The notes under the pieces were generated by a model. That model made no database searches, was not told the origin of the DNA, and worked only from the letters and a program-made list of their open reading frames with translations. A program made the position numbers and the translations under genes. A stretch of 12,154 bases of DNA from Actinomycetota bacterium. Its GTDB lineage: Bacteria > Actinomycetota > UBA4738 > HRBIN12. Where the stretch lies: positions 1 to 12,154 of the forward strand of contig VAYF01000116.1 in assembly GCA_005883885.1 (NCBI GenBank), given 5' to 3'. This document shows, piece by piece, positions 1 through 8,299 of this stretch (position 1 is the stretch's first letter; the number at the start of each line of letters is the position of its first letter).

Positions 1-293
1 CGATCATCTGGTTCGGGCTCTGGATCGGATTGCGCGTCGAGAAGTACCCCTACGGGCTGCTGACGATGATCGTGTCGCTCGAGGCGATCTTCCTGTCGAC
101 GTTCGTGATGATCAGCCAGAACCGGGCGGACGAGAAGCGTCAGGTGCTGGCGGACAACCAATGGAAGATCGTCCAGTACGAACAAGCCCAGAACGATCAG
201 CTGATCGAGCTGTCGAAACAGATCCTCGAGCTGACGAAGGCGATCCACTCCGTCGCGACGACCCTGCAGGGTGATGGTCAGTCGGGATCGTAG
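1..293 (+). CDS. DUF1003 family membrane protein, 3' end only
   Basis: The reading frame is open from the first base of the window (first whole codon at 3), so the gene starts upstream; the TTG at 30 is only an internal Leu codon. The visible 96 residues begin with a hydrophobic stretch (IIWFGLWIG), followed by the DUF1003 signature: a KYPYGLLTM turn, the VSLEAIFLSTFVMIS helix and then SQNR, leading into a charged helical tail of about 45 residues (DEKRQVL, QLIELSKQILELTK). DUF1003 proteins are small inner-membrane proteins of unknown function, normally with two membrane helices, of which the second is complete here. The stop at 291-293 lies inside the 3' end of metH on the other strand (16-bp tail-to-tail overlap). 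Family call is by motif recall; the biochemical role is unknown. Confidence 0.85.
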   Translation, partial: IIWFGLWIGLRVEKYPYGLLTMIVSLEAIFLSTFVMISQNRADEKRQVLADNQWKIVQYEQAQNDQLIELSKQILELTKAIHSVATTLQGDGQSGS

Positions 294-3200
294 GCGAGGT
301 TCGGCCGGAGCCACCGCTCGGCTGCGGTTACGCTCTCACCGAGCCGGCGGGCGTAGTCCTCGACCTGGTCCTTCCCGATCCGGCCGACGTTGAAGTAGCG
401 GGCGGCCGGGTGCGCCAGGTAGATGCCCGAGACGCTCGCGGCCGGGAGCATCGCGCAGTGCTCGGTCAGCTCCATGCCGATCTCCCGGGCGCCGAGCAGG
501 TCGAAGAGCCGCCGTTTGAGCACGTGGTCCGGACAGGCGGGGTAGCCGAACGCCGGTCTGATCCCGCGGTAGCGCTCGGCGATCAGGTCTTCGTTCGTGA
601 GCTGCTCATCGGGGGCATACCAGTCCCGCCGGACCTTCGCATGGAGCCACTCGGCGCATGCCTCCGCGAGACGGTCGGCGAGCGCCTTGACCATGATCGC
701 TCGGTAGTCATCGTGCTCGGCCTCGTAGCGCTTCACGAGCTCGTCGGCACCGAGTCCCGCGGTGACGGCGAATGCGCCCACGTGGTCCGGCAGCGCGCTC
801 TCCACGGGGGCGACGTAGTCCGCGAGGGAGCGGTTCGGGTCGCCCTCCCCTCGCTGGGCCTGCTGGCGGAGCATCGGCAGCGTCACCCCACTCGCCAGCA
901 CGATGTCGTCTCCCTCGCTGTTGGCGCGCCAGAAACCGTACGCGGCGCGCGCCTGGAGACTCCCGGCAGCGACGATCTCGTCGAGGAGCTCGTTCGCGTC
1001 TGCGAACAGCTCGCGAGCCTGCGGTCCGAAGTTCGTGTGGTCGAGGATCTGCGGATAAGAGCCCTTCAGCTCCCACGCGGCGAAGAAGAACGTCCAGTCG
1101 ATGACCGGGCGGAGCTCCTCGAGCGCGGGCTCCAGCGTGCGCGTGCCCGTGAAGGGCGGCGGCGAGACGTCGTCGGCGCTCCACGTGATCGGCGTCTTGT
1201 GCTGGAGCGCGATGCGATAGGGGAGCAACGGGGTCTTCTCTCGCTCCTCGTGCTGAGCTCGGAGCTTCGCCTGGAGCTCGCGGTTCCCCTCGTCGAGGGT
1301 GATCTTGCGGTCGGCGTCGAGCAGCGACGAGACCACCCCGACCACGCGGGAGGCGTCGATGACGTGGACCACGGGATGGGAGTACGAGGGCGCGATGCGG
1401 ACCGCGGTGTGCTGGCGCGACGTGGTCGCACCGCCGATCAACAGCGGGAGATCGATCCCGCGCCGCTCCATCTCCTTCGCGACGTGGACCATCTCGTCGA
1501 GGGACGGGGTGATCAGTCCCGAGCACCCGACGATGTCGCAGCCTTCCTCAAGGGCAGTGTCAAGTAGGACATCGGCGGGGACCATGACGCCGAGATCGAT
1601 GACCTCGTAGTTGTTGCAGCCCAAGACGACTCCCACGATGTTCTTCCCGATGTCGTGCACGTCGCCCTTGACGGTGCACAGGATCACCTTGCCCTGCGCG
1701 CGCGCCGTCCCGCCCGAGGCGACCAACACGCGCTTCTCCTCCTCCATGAACGGCTCCAGGTAGGCGACCGCCTTCTTCATCGCGCGCGCGCTCTTGACCA
1801 CCTGCGGGAGGAACATCTTCCCCGAGCCGAACAGATCGCCGACGATCTGCATCCCATCCATCAGCGGTCCCTCGATCACGTCGAGCGGCCGCTCGTACTG
1901 CTGTCGTGCCTCTTCGGTGTCTTCTTCGATCCACCGGTCGATCCCGTGAACGAGCGCGTACGAGAGCCGCTCCTTAACCTCCGCGTCGCGCCATGTGAGG
2001 TCCTCTTCCTTCGCGATCGCGCTGCCGTGGACGCCCTCGGCGAACGTGACGAGCCGCTCGGTCGCGTCGGGCCGGCGGTTGAAGATCACGTCCTCGGCGT
2101 GTTCCAGCAGATCGGGAGGGATGTCCTGGTAGACGTCGAGTTGGCCCGCGTTCACGATCGCCATGTCGAGCCCCGCGGCGATCGCGTGATACAGGAAGGC
2201 CGAATGCATCGCACGACGAACGGGCTCGTTGCCGCGGAACGAGAACGAGAGGTTCGAAACGCCACCGCTCACCTTCACGCCGGGGCAACGTCGCTTGATC
2301 TCTCGGGTCGCCTCGATGAACGCCTTGGCGAACTCGTTGTGCTCCTCGATGCCGGTCGCGACCGCGAGGATGTTCGGGTCGATGATGATCTCGCTCGGGT
2401 CGAACCCGGCTCGCTCGACGAGCAGACGGTAGGAGCGCTCGGCGATGTCGACCTTGCGTTCGACGGTGTCGGCCTGGCCCCGCTCGTCGAAGCACATCAC
2501 GACGACGGATGCTCCGAATCGGCGGACCTTCGCCGCCTTGGCGAGGAAGTCGTCCTCTCCTTCCTTCAGGCTGATCGAGTTGACGACCGCCTTGCCTTGC
2601 ACGCATTTCAAGCCGGCCTCGATCACGTCCCACTTGGAGGAGTCGACCATGATCGGGACCTTGGCGATCTCCGGCTCCGTCGCGACGAGGTTGAGGAACC
2701 TGGTCATCGCCTGCGCGCCGTCGATCAGGTCCGTGTCCATGTTCACGTCGATCAGGTTGGCGCCGTTCTCCACTTGATCGCGCGCGACGTCGACCGCTGC
2801 CTGGAAGTCGCCGGACTCGATCAGGCGGGCGAACCGCTTGGAGCCGGTGATATTGGTCCGTTCGCCGACCATCACGAAGCCGGTCTCGGGCGTGATCCGG
2901 AAGGGCTCGAGCCCCGAGAAGGACGTGAAGCCTTCGCTCGAGGGGAGCGACCGGGGCCGAGCGTCGGCGACGGCCGCCTTGATCGCGCGGATGTGGTCCG
3001 GCGTCGTCCCGCAGCAGCCGCCGACGAGGTTGACGAGCCCGGCAGCCGCGAACTCCCCCAGCAGGGAACTGGTGATCTCGGGGGTCTCGTCGAACCCGCC
3101 GAAGGCGTTGGGGAGACCGGCGTTCGGATAGCTGGCGACCGGGACGGTCGCGACCCGGGCGAGGGCCTCGACCGACGGACGCATCTCCCGGGCGCCAAGG

Positions 3201-3907
3201 GAGCAGTTGACCCCCACGATCACGGGGTCCGCGTGCGCGACCGAGAGCCAGAAGGCCTCGACCGTCTGGCCGGACAGCGTCCGACCGCTGCGGTCGACGA
3301 TCGTGACCGAGATCCAACGTGGGAGGTCGGGGGCGACGTCGATCGATGCGGCGATGGCCGCCTTTGCGTTGAGGGTGTCGAAGATGGTCTCGATCAGCAG
3401 CAGGTCGACGCCACCGTCACGCAGGGCCTCGATCTGCTCGGCGTAGGCCTCGTAGACCTGGTCGAAGTCGACCGTCCGGAACGACGGGTCGTCCACCTTC
3501 GGTGACAGGGACAGGGTGACGTTGAGCGGGCCGAGTGACCCGGCGACGAGGCCGCCGTGTCGATCGGCCGACTCGCGAGCCAAACGGGCGCCCTCCAGGT
3601 TCATGTCCCGGACGGCGTCCTGTAGCCCGTAGTCGGCCTGGCCGATCGAGGTCGCCGTGAACGTGTTCGTCGTGGTGATGTCCGCCCCGGCCTCGAAGTA
3701 CGCGTCGTGGATCGAGGTGACGATGTCGGGACGGCTCAGGTTCAGCAGGTCCGGATCCCCCTTGACGTCGCGGGCATGCTCCCGGAACCGCTCGCCGCGG
3801 AAGTCGCTCTCCTCCAGGCCCCGGCCCTGCAGCAGGACACCCCAGGCCCCGTCGAGGATCACGATCCTCTCGGCCAGTGCGGTCTGCAGTCGTTCGCGTA
3901 CATCCAT
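278..3907 (-). CDS. metH: Cobalamin-dependent methionine synthase MetH
   Basis: Cytosolic enzyme that moves the methyl group of 5-methyltetrahydrofolate to homocysteine via methylcobalamin, giving methionine and tetrahydrofolate. At 1209 residues it is full length and has all modules in order. The homocysteine-binding barrel is about 1-325, with zinc ligands Cys235 (GVNCSLG) and Cys298-Cys299 (GGCCGTTPDH). The pterin-binding barrel is about 340-610 (VGERTNITGSKRF at 347-359; DVNMD at 387-391). The B12 cap and Rossmann domain are about 640-870, with lower axial His751 in DVHDIGKN and a GCSGLITPSLDEM stretch. The AdoMet reactivation domain is about 900-1209 (RPAFGYPACP at 1117-1126; YFNVGRIGKDQ at 1171-1181). 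The ATG at 3905-3907 fits the family N-terminus; no Shine-Dalgarno precedes it, but a TACTCT box lies 10 nt upstream. It is divergent from the cNMP-binding gene. No truncation or missing catalytic residue is seen. Confidence 0.97.
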   Translation of the reverse strand: MDVRERLQTALAERIVILDGAWGVLLQGRGLEESDFRGERFREHARDVKGDPDLLNLSRPDIVTSIHDAYFEAGADITTTNTFTATSIGQADYGLQDAVRDMNLEGARLARESADRHGGLVAGSLGPLNVTLSLSPKVDDPSFRTVDFDQVYEAYAEQIEALRDGGVDLLLIETIFDTLNAKAAIAASIDVAPDLPRWISVTIVDRSGRTLSGQTVEAFWLSVAHADPVIVGVNCSLGAREMRPSVEALARVATVPVASYPNAGLPNAFGGFDETPEITSSLLGEFAAAGLVNLVGGCCGTTPDHIRAIKAAVADARPRSLPSSEGFTSFSGLEPFRITPETGFVMVGERTNITGSKRFARLIESGDFQAAVDVARDQVENGANLIDVNMDTDLIDGAQAMTRFLNLVATEPEIAKVPIMVDSSKWDVIEAGLKCVQGKAVVNSISLKEGEDDFLAKAAKVRRFGASVVVMCFDERGQADTVERKVDIAERSYRLLVERAGFDPSEIIIDPNILAVATGIEEHNEFAKAFIEATREIKRRCPGVKVSGGVSNLSFSFRGNEPVRRAMHSAFLYHAIAAGLDMAIVNAGQLDVYQDIPPDLLEHAEDVIFNRRPDATERLVTFAEGVHGSAIAKEEDLTWRDAEVKERLSYALVHGIDRWIEEDTEEARQQYERPLDVIEGPLMDGMQIVGDLFGSGKMFLPQVVKSARAMKKAVAYLEPFMEEEKRVLVASGGTARAQGKVILCTVKGDVHDIGKNIVGVVLGCNNYEVIDLGVMVPADVLLDTALEEGCDIVGCSGLITPSLDEMVHVAKEMERRGIDLPLLIGGATTSRQHTAVRIAPSYSHPVVHVIDASRVVGVVSSLLDADRKITLDEGNRELQAKLRAQHEEREKTPLLPYRIALQHKTPITWSADDVSPPPFTGTRTLEPALEELRPVIDWTFFFAAWELKGSYPQILDHTNFGPQARELFADANELLDEIVAAGSLQARAAYGFWRANSEGDDIVLASGVTLPMLRQQAQRGEGDPNRSLADYVAPVESALPDHVGAFAVTAGLGADELVKRYEAEHDDYRAIMVKALADRLAEACAEWLHAKVRRDWYAPDEQLTNEDLIAERYRGIRPAFGYPACPDHVLKRRLFDLLGAREIGMELTEHCAMLPAASVSGIYLAHPAARYFNVGRIGKDQVEDYARRLGESVTAAERWLRPNLAYDPD

Positions 3908-3917
3908 GGGTGAACAA

Positions 3918-3923
3918 AGAGTA
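3918..3923 (-). promoter_or_regulatory. metH: Putative -10 box of metH (TACTCT)
   Basis: On the minus strand TACTCT, a TANNNT-type -10 box, lies 10 nt before the metH ATG, which predicts a transcript with only a 3-4 nt leader and fits the absence of a ribosome binding site. No convincing -35 hexamer is seen at 16-18 nt. Inferred from sequence pattern only. Confidence 0.4.
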
Positions 3924-3974
3924 GCGGCAGCGACCTGCGAAGACCGTTGCTGGTGCCCCGGACCGGATACCCGC

Positions 3975-3980
3975 TAGGCT
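3975..3980 (+). promoter_or_regulatory. Putative -10 box (TAGGCT) for a leaderless transcript
   Basis: TAGGCT is followed by exactly six bases and then the GTG at 3987, so the expected transcription start falls on the start codon. The same geometry (TACGCT, six bases, GTG) is seen at 9703-9708 on the other strand. No Shine-Dalgarno is present in either case. This supports GTG 3987 rather than the ATG at 4008 as the start. Confidence 0.5.
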
Positions 3981-3986
3981 CGGTGG

Positions 3987-4487
3987 GTGACCCAGAGCCT
4001 CCCCGAGATGGTGATGCGCGATACCGAGGGGCCGTCGGCCATCCGCCAACCCGAGGTGCGGGCATCTCGCACGAAGCGGGAGACCGCGGTCGCCCTCGCA
4101 GGCGTCCCGCTGTTCGCGGATCTCCCCAAGAAACATCTCCGGTGGCTCGCGCGCGAGGCCGACGAACTCGCCTTCGACCCGGGCCAGGAGGTCGTGCGGG
4201 AGGGATCGCTCGGAGAGACGCTCTTCGTGGTCATGGAAGGCAGAGCCAAGGTCACCCGGAACGGTCGGCGGGTCGGAGAGGTCCTTCCCGGCGACTTCTT
4301 CGGCGAGCTGTCGACGATCGACGGCGGCCCACGCACGGCCTCGATCACGGCCGTCACGCCCGTCCGGGTCGTGCGACTGTTCCGGCGGACGCTCCGGAAG
4401 CTGCTCGAGGACGAACCCCAGCTGACGGTGAAGATCCTCGACGGGATCGTTCGACGGATCCGCCAGGTGGAGCGTCGATCCGGCTAG
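3987..4487 (+). CDS. Stand-alone cyclic nucleotide-binding domain protein
   Basis: A 166-residue protein that is essentially one CRP/PKA-type cyclic nucleotide-binding domain. Residues 38-60 resemble the N-terminal helices (VPLFADLPKKHLRWLA) and 61-130 form the beta-roll. The phosphate-binding cassette is present: GDFFGELS (102-109) supplies Glu107, and PRTAS (115-119) supplies Arg116 and Thr117, the positions equivalent to CRP Glu72, Arg82 and Ser83. Binding of cAMP or a similar nucleotide is therefore plausible. The chain ends after the C-helix (about 135-163) with no helix-turn-helix, kinase or transporter domain, so it is not a CRP-like transcription factor by itself; it may act as a sensor subunit for a partner protein. 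The first 35 residues are polar and probably flexible. Start chosen: GTG at 3987, six bases after a TAGGCT box. Its stop shares the palindrome CTAG with the stop of the convergent aldo/keto reductase. Confidence 0.85.
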   Translation: MTQSLPEMVMRDTEGPSAIRQPEVRASRTKRETAVALAGVPLFADLPKKHLRWLAREADELAFDPGQEVVREGSLGETLFVVMEGRAKVTRNGRRVGEVLPGDFFGELSTIDGGPRTASITAVTPVRVVRLFRRTLRKLLEDEPQLTVKILDGIVRRIRQVERRSG

Positions 4488-5416
4488 CGCATCCCGCTCG
4501 CCTGGATGATGGCCTCGAGCTCGGCGAGCGTGCTTTCGTCCAGCTCCAGATCCCCCGCCGCCGCGTTGGACCGCGTGTGCTCAGCGTCGCGGCTCCCTGC
4601 GATGGCGCTCGTCACGCCGGGTTGACACCAGTTCCACGAAAGCGCCAGTTGCGGCACGCTCACCCCGAGCCGTTCGGCGACGGGTCGCATCCCGTCCACG
4701 AGGGCGAACGCCAGGTCCAGGTGAGCACCGGACGTGAGCCCGTCGGAGGCACGCCAGTCGCCGATCTCCTCGGCCTCCTCCCGGCGGAGCGCCCCCGTGA
4801 GGAGTCCGGCGCCGAGCGGTGAATAGCTGAGGACGCCCACGCCGACCTCGCCGCACCAACGGATCAGCTCGCGATCGTCGAGGCGGACGAGGGAGAACTC
4901 CTGCTGCAGCGAATCGACGTGCCGATCCGCGCGGCACCGATCGATGAGCGCCCGATCGAAGTTCGACACCCCGATCCAGCGAACCTTGCCGGAATCGACG
5001 AGCCCGCCCATCGCTCCCCAGGTGTCTTCCACCGGGACGCCGGTCTGATCCGGCCAATGGAGTTGGTAGAGGTCGATCACGTCGATCCCGAGCCGGCCGA
5101 GGGAGGCATCGCAGGCTGCCCGGACCTGCTCGGGCCGGAACCCCGTCCCCTCGGGAGCCGGGGCCACCTTCGTCGCCAGGAGGACCGCGTCGCGTCGTCC
5201 GGCGAGGGCCCTCCCGACCAGCGTCTCCGACACGCCATCGCCGTAGACCTCAGCGGTGTCGACCCAGTTCATCCCCGCGTCGATCCCAGCAACGATCGCA
5301 TCGATCACCTCGGACTCCGACCGGTTCGGACCCCAGTCGTCGCCGCCGGCCTCCCAGGCGCCGAAGCCGATCACCGAAAGCTCGGGACCCTTGGCCCCCG
5401 ATCGCTGTGTGCGCAT
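4484..5416 (-). CDS. Aldo/keto reductase (NADP-dependent oxidoreductase)
   Basis: A 310-residue TIM-barrel oxidoreductase of the aldo/keto reductase superfamily, reducing carbonyls with NAD(P)H in the cytosol; the substrate cannot be read from sequence. The catalytic tetrad is present: Asp53 and Tyr58 in DTAEVYG, Lys83 in LLATKV, His120 in LYQLHWPD. IGVSNF (148-153) and the C-terminal GSRDAEHTRSN (274-284) match the cofactor-binding segments, the latter contacting the NADP 2'-phosphate in characterised members. The family N-terminus (MRTQRSG..GPELSVIGFG) selects ATG 5414-5416; a GTG five codons upstream (5429-5431) is possible but less likely. No clear Shine-Dalgarno. It is transcribed divergently from korA, with a 95-nt gap between the two start codons, and shares its stop bases with the cNMP-binding gene, so no terminator separates those two. 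No functional link to either neighbour is evident. Confidence 0.92.
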   Translation of the reverse strand: MRTQRSGAKGPELSVIGFGAWEAGGDDWGPNRSESEVIDAIVAGIDAGMNWVDTAEVYGDGVSETLVGRALAGRRDAVLLATKVAPAPEGTGFRPEQVRAACDASLGRLGIDVIDLYQLHWPDQTGVPVEDTWGAMGGLVDSGKVRWIGVSNFDRALIDRCRADRHVDSLQQEFSLVRLDDRELIRWCGEVGVGVLSYSPLGAGLLTGALRREEAEEIGDWRASDGLTSGAHLDLAFALVDGMRPVAERLGVSVPQLALSWNWCQPGVTSAIAGSRDAEHTRSNAAAGDLELDESTLAELEAIIQASGMR

Positions 5417-5465
5417 GCCACATACAAACACAACGCGCTTCCCGGTCGCTGTCGACGTGGCGCGC

Positions 5466-5471
5466 TACGCT
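5466..5471 (+). promoter_or_regulatory. korA: Putative -10 box of the korAB operon (TACGCT)
   Basis: TACGCT lies 40 nt before the korA ATG in the gap shared with the divergent aldo/keto reductase. With a start about 6-7 nt downstream the message would carry a leader of roughly 33 nt, consistent with the strong Shine-Dalgarno in front of korA. No good -35 hexamer; pattern-based call. Confidence 0.4.
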
Positions 5472-5500
5472 GGATGTCGAGCGCAACCCCGTCCGCACGC

Positions 5501-5508
5501 AGAAGGAG
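5501..5508 (+). promoter_or_regulatory. korA: Ribosome binding site of korA (AGAAGGAG)
   Basis: AGAAGGAG ends 3 nt before ATG 5512 and decides this start. The frame extends upstream to a GTG at 5407, but that would run into the divergent gene's start region; the downstream in-frame ATG at 5536 has no Shine-Dalgarno. Confidence 0.7.
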
Positions 5509-5511
5509 CGT

Positions 5512-7371
5512 ATGGCCTCCCGGCCAACCGGTTCGATGAGCAAGACCGTCGAGGAACGCGACCACGTCGTCATCCGGTTCGCGGGTGACTCCGGAGACGG
5601 GATGCAATTGACCGGTGACCGGTTCACGAATGCCACTGCGATCCTCGGGAACGACCTGGCGACGCTCCCAGACTTCCCGGCGGAGATCCGGGCCCCGGCC
5701 GGCACGGTGCACGGGGTGTCCGCCTTCCAGATCCAGTTCGCGAACAACGACGTCACGACCCCCGGCGACCATGCGGACGTCCTGGTGGCCATGAACCCGG
5801 CGGCGCTCCGAGCCGACCTGGACAAGGTGGCGCGGGGCGGCACCATCATCATCAACGAGGACTCGTTCACCCAGCGGAACCTGGAGAAGGCGGGGTACGC
5901 CTCGGACCCGGCGACCGACGGCACCTTGGACGGGTATCAGATCTACCCGGTCCCGATGACGTCGATCACCGTTCGCGCCGTCGAGAGCCTCGGTGTGGGC
6001 AAGAAGGAGGCCGAGCGGTCGAAGAACATGTTCGCCCTCGGCCTCGTCTCCTGGATGTACGGACGCCCGGTCGACGTCACGCTCCGGTGGCTGGAGAAGA
6101 AGTTCGGTGGCAAGCCGGAGATCTACGAGGCGAACGTGGCATCGTTCAACGCCGGCTACAACTTCGGCGAGACGACCGAGCTCTTCGCGCACCAGATCCA
6201 TGTCGCGGCGGCGCCGGTGACCGAAGGGATCTACCGGAACGTCGCCGGGTCCCAAGCGCTCGCGTGGGGACTGATCGCGGCCTCGGTCCGCAGCGGCGTG
6301 CCGTTGTTCTACGCCAGCTACCCCATCACCCCCGCATCCGACCTCCTGCACGAGCTGTCGAAGCACAAGAACTTCGGCGTGGTGACGATCCAGGCGGAGG
6401 ACGAGATCGCCGCGGCCAACATGGCGCTCGGGGCGGCATTCACCGGTCACCTGGGGGTCACGGGCACCAGCGGACCCGGGATCGACCTGAAGGCGGAGAC
6501 GATCGGCCTCGCCGTCATCACGGAACTGCCCATGATCCTGGTCGACGTGATGCGCGCCGGCCCTTCCACCGGGATGCCGACCAAGAACGAACAAGGGGAC
6601 CTCTTGCACGCGATGTTCGGTCGCCACGGGGAATCGCCGATCCCGATCGTTGCCCCGTCGTCGCCGGCCGATTGCTTCTCGGTGGCCCTGGAGGCGGCGC
6701 GGGTCGCGATCCGCTACCGGACCCCGGTCATCCTGCTCTCGGACAGCTTCCTGCAGAACTCGTCCGAACCCTGGCTGCTTCCCGATGTCGACGCGCTGCC
6801 GACCATCGACCCCAGGTTCGCGACGCCGAACGGCTCGGACTTCCTCCCGTACGCGCGCGACGAGCGACTCGCCCGCCCCTGGGCGATCCCGGGGACCCCA
6901 GGCCTGGAGCATCGGATCGGGGGCCTCGAGCGCGAGGACCGAACGGGCGACATCAGCTACGAGGCCGAGAACCACGAGCGGATGACCCAGATCCGCCGGG
7001 AGAAGGTCGACGGGATCGCGGCCGATATCCCACCCCTCGAGGTCGACGATCCGACCGGCGACGCCGAGCTGTTGGTGCTCGGCTGGGGGTCGACGGCCGG
7101 GACGATCCGCGCCGCGGTCCAGCGTGTCCGTGGAGCGGGCGAACGGGTGGCCACGGCACACCTGCGGTGGCTCAACCCCATGCCGACGAACACGGGCGAG
7201 GTCGTGACGAAGTACCGGCGGGTCTTGATCCCGGAGCTCAACTCGGGACAGCTCACGATGTTGATCCGGGCCCGGTTCCTTGCCGATGCGAAGACGTTCT
7301 CGAAGGTCCAGGGGCTCCCGATCTGGGCCGATGAGCTAGAGGATGCGATCGTGAGGATGTTGCATGGCTGA
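5512..7371 (+). CDS. korA: 2-oxoacid:ferredoxin oxidoreductase, fused gamma-alpha subunit (KorA)
   Basis: With KorB it catalyses CoA-dependent oxidative decarboxylation of a 2-oxoacid, most likely 2-oxoglutarate to succinyl-CoA, passing electrons to ferredoxin. The 619-residue chain has the fused arrangement of actinobacterial KorA. The gamma domain is about 17-230 (RFAGDSGDGMQLTGDRF at the start, EIRAP.GTVHG.S at 58-70). The alpha (transketolase-pyrimidine-like) domain is about 240-440, with YASYPITPASDLL (267-279), QAEDEIAA, TSGPGIDLK and GPSTGMPTKNEQGDL (350-363). The C-terminal domain is about 510-610 (GWGSTAG, LRWLNPMP, ELNSGQL). The only cysteine is Cys388, so there is no ferredoxin-type cluster in this chain. 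Substrate choice of 2-oxoglutarate over pyruvate or branched-chain oxoacids rests on resemblance to Mycobacterium KorA, not on visible residues. The gene overlaps korB by 8 bp, implying translational coupling. Confidence 0.93.
   Translation: MASRPTGSMSKTVEERDHVVIRFAGDSGDGMQLTGDRFTNATAILGNDLATLPDFPAEIRAPAGTVHGVSAFQIQFANNDVTTPGDHADVLVAMNPAALRADLDKVARGGTIIINEDSFTQRNLEKAGYASDPATDGTLDGYQIYPVPMTSITVRAVESLGVGKKEAERSKNMFALGLVSWMYGRPVDVTLRWLEKKFGGKPEIYEANVASFNAGYNFGETTELFAHQIHVAAAPVTEGIYRNVAGSQALAWGLIAASVRSGVPLFYASYPITPASDLLHELSKHKNFGVVTIQAEDEIAAANMALGAAFTGHLGVTGTSGPGIDLKAETIGLAVITELPMILVDVMRAGPSTGMPTKNEQGDLLHAMFGRHGESPIPIVAPSSPADCFSVALEAARVAIRYRTPVILLSDSFLQNSSEPWLLPDVDALPTIDPRFATPNGSDFLPYARDERLARPWAIPGTPGLEHRIGGLEREDRTGDISYEAENHERMTQIRREKVDGIAADIPPLEVDDPTGDAELLVLGWGSTAGTIRAAVQRVRGAGERVATAHLRWLNPMPTNTGEVVTKYRRVLIPELNSGQLTMLIRARFLADAKTFSKVQGLPIWADELEDAIVRMLHG
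7353..7357 (+). promoter_or_regulatory. korB: Ribosome binding site of korB inside korA (GAGGA)
   Basis: GAGGA within the last codons of korA lies 6 nt before ATG 7364, supporting translation of korB from an overlapping start. Confidence 0.55.
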
Positions 7372-8299
7372 GGAGAACGGTGACGTCAGCGGTGTCGCCA
7401 CGCTGACGAAGAAGGACTTCACGTCCGACCAGGAACCGCGATGGTGTCCGGGGTGCGGCGATTACGCGATCCTCGCGGCCGTTCAGGGATTCATGCCGGA
7501 GCTCGGCATCGAGCCCCACAACACGGTGTTCATCTCGGGGATCGGCTGCAGCGGTCGGTTCACGTACTACATGGACACCTACGGCTTCCACGGGATCCAC
7601 GGCCGGGCACCCGCGATCGCGACAGGTGTCGCGACGGCCAACCCGGACCTGCATGTCTGGGTCGTCACCGGGGACGGCGACGCGTTGTCGATCGGCGGGA
7701 ACCACCTGATCCACGCGCTGCGACGGAACGTCAACATCAAGATCCTGATGTTCAACAACCAGATCTACGGGCTCACGAAGGGCCAGTACTCGCCGACCTC
7801 CGAAGAGGGGAAGGTGACGAAGTCGACACCGTTCGGCTCGGTCGACCATCCCTTCAACCCGGTCGCGTTGGCGCTGGGTGCCGAGGCGACGTTCGTCGCT
7901 CGAACGGTCGACAACGATCGGAAGCATCTGACGGATGTGCTGCGACAGGCGACGGAGCACCCCGGGTCGGCCTTCGTCGAGATCTACCAGAACTGCAACG
8001 TGTTCAACGACGGCGCGTTCGACCTGATCCGGGACAAGCAGCAAGGGTTGCACAACCAGATCCGGCTGGTGGACGGGGAGCCAATCGTGTTCGACGAGGG
8101 AACGCGCTGCCTCGCCTTCGCGCTGGCGCACCTCTCGCACGGCCCGACCGAACCGACCTGCATCGGTGTGTTCCACGAAGAGGATCGATCCACCTACGGC
8201 GAGGCGGTCCGTTCACAGCTAGAGCGCGCGGTCGAACGACTGGGCCCCGGCGATCTGAAGACGCTGCTCCACGGCGGGGACACCTGGACCGTCGGTTGA
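7364..8299 (+). CDS. korB: 2-oxoacid:ferredoxin oxidoreductase, beta subunit (KorB)
   Basis: The thiamine diphosphate and iron-sulfur subunit of the KorAB complex, 311 residues. The thiamine-binding motif runs from GDGD (103-106) to NN (131-132), followed by QIYGLTKGQYSPTS. Four cysteines sit where this family holds its single [4Fe-4S] cluster: Cys28 and Cys31 (WCPGCGDY), Cys62 (GIGCSGR) and Cys211 (YQNCNVFND). The two-gene gamma-alpha/beta organisation without a separate ferredoxin (delta) subunit is the type described from Mycobacterium tuberculosis and some aerobes; the electron acceptor must be encoded elsewhere. The ATG at 7364 overlaps the korA stop (TGA 7369-7371). The stop at 8297-8299 lies 10 nt from the stop of the convergent small membrane protein gene. 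No anomaly seen. Confidence 0.95.
   Translation: MAEENGDVSGVATLTKKDFTSDQEPRWCPGCGDYAILAAVQGFMPELGIEPHNTVFISGIGCSGRFTYYMDTYGFHGIHGRAPAIATGVATANPDLHVWVVTGDGDALSIGGNHLIHALRRNVNIKILMFNNQIYGLTKGQYSPTSEEGKVTKSTPFGSVDHPFNPVALALGAEATFVARTVDNDRKHLTDVLRQATEHPGSAFVEIYQNCNVFNDGAFDLIRDKQQGLHNQIRLVDGEPIVFDEGTRCLAFALAHLSHGPTEPTCIGVFHEEDRSTYGEAVRSQLERAVERLGPGDLKTLLHGGDTWTVG

Noticed and set aside
1655..3505. 616-codon open frame on the + strand antisense to metH
   Set aside because: The product is rich in Arg, Asp, Gly and His with no motif, a usual by-product of GC-rich third positions opposite a real gene; metH is unambiguous.
3908..3986. Possible cobalamin riboswitch upstream of metH
   Set aside because: The gap is too short and holds no recognisable B12-box-like sequence; the candidate -10 box leaves almost no leader.
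5417..5511. GTG start at 5407 for korA and GTG start at 5431 for the aldo/keto reductase
   Set aside because: Both would make the divergent genes overlap at their 5' ends; family N-termini and the AGAAGGAG site support 5512 and 5416.
5371..7161. 596-codon open frame on the - strand opposite korA
   Set aside because: Low-complexity Arg/Asp/Val-rich translation without recognisable domains; korA on the other strand has full family motifs.
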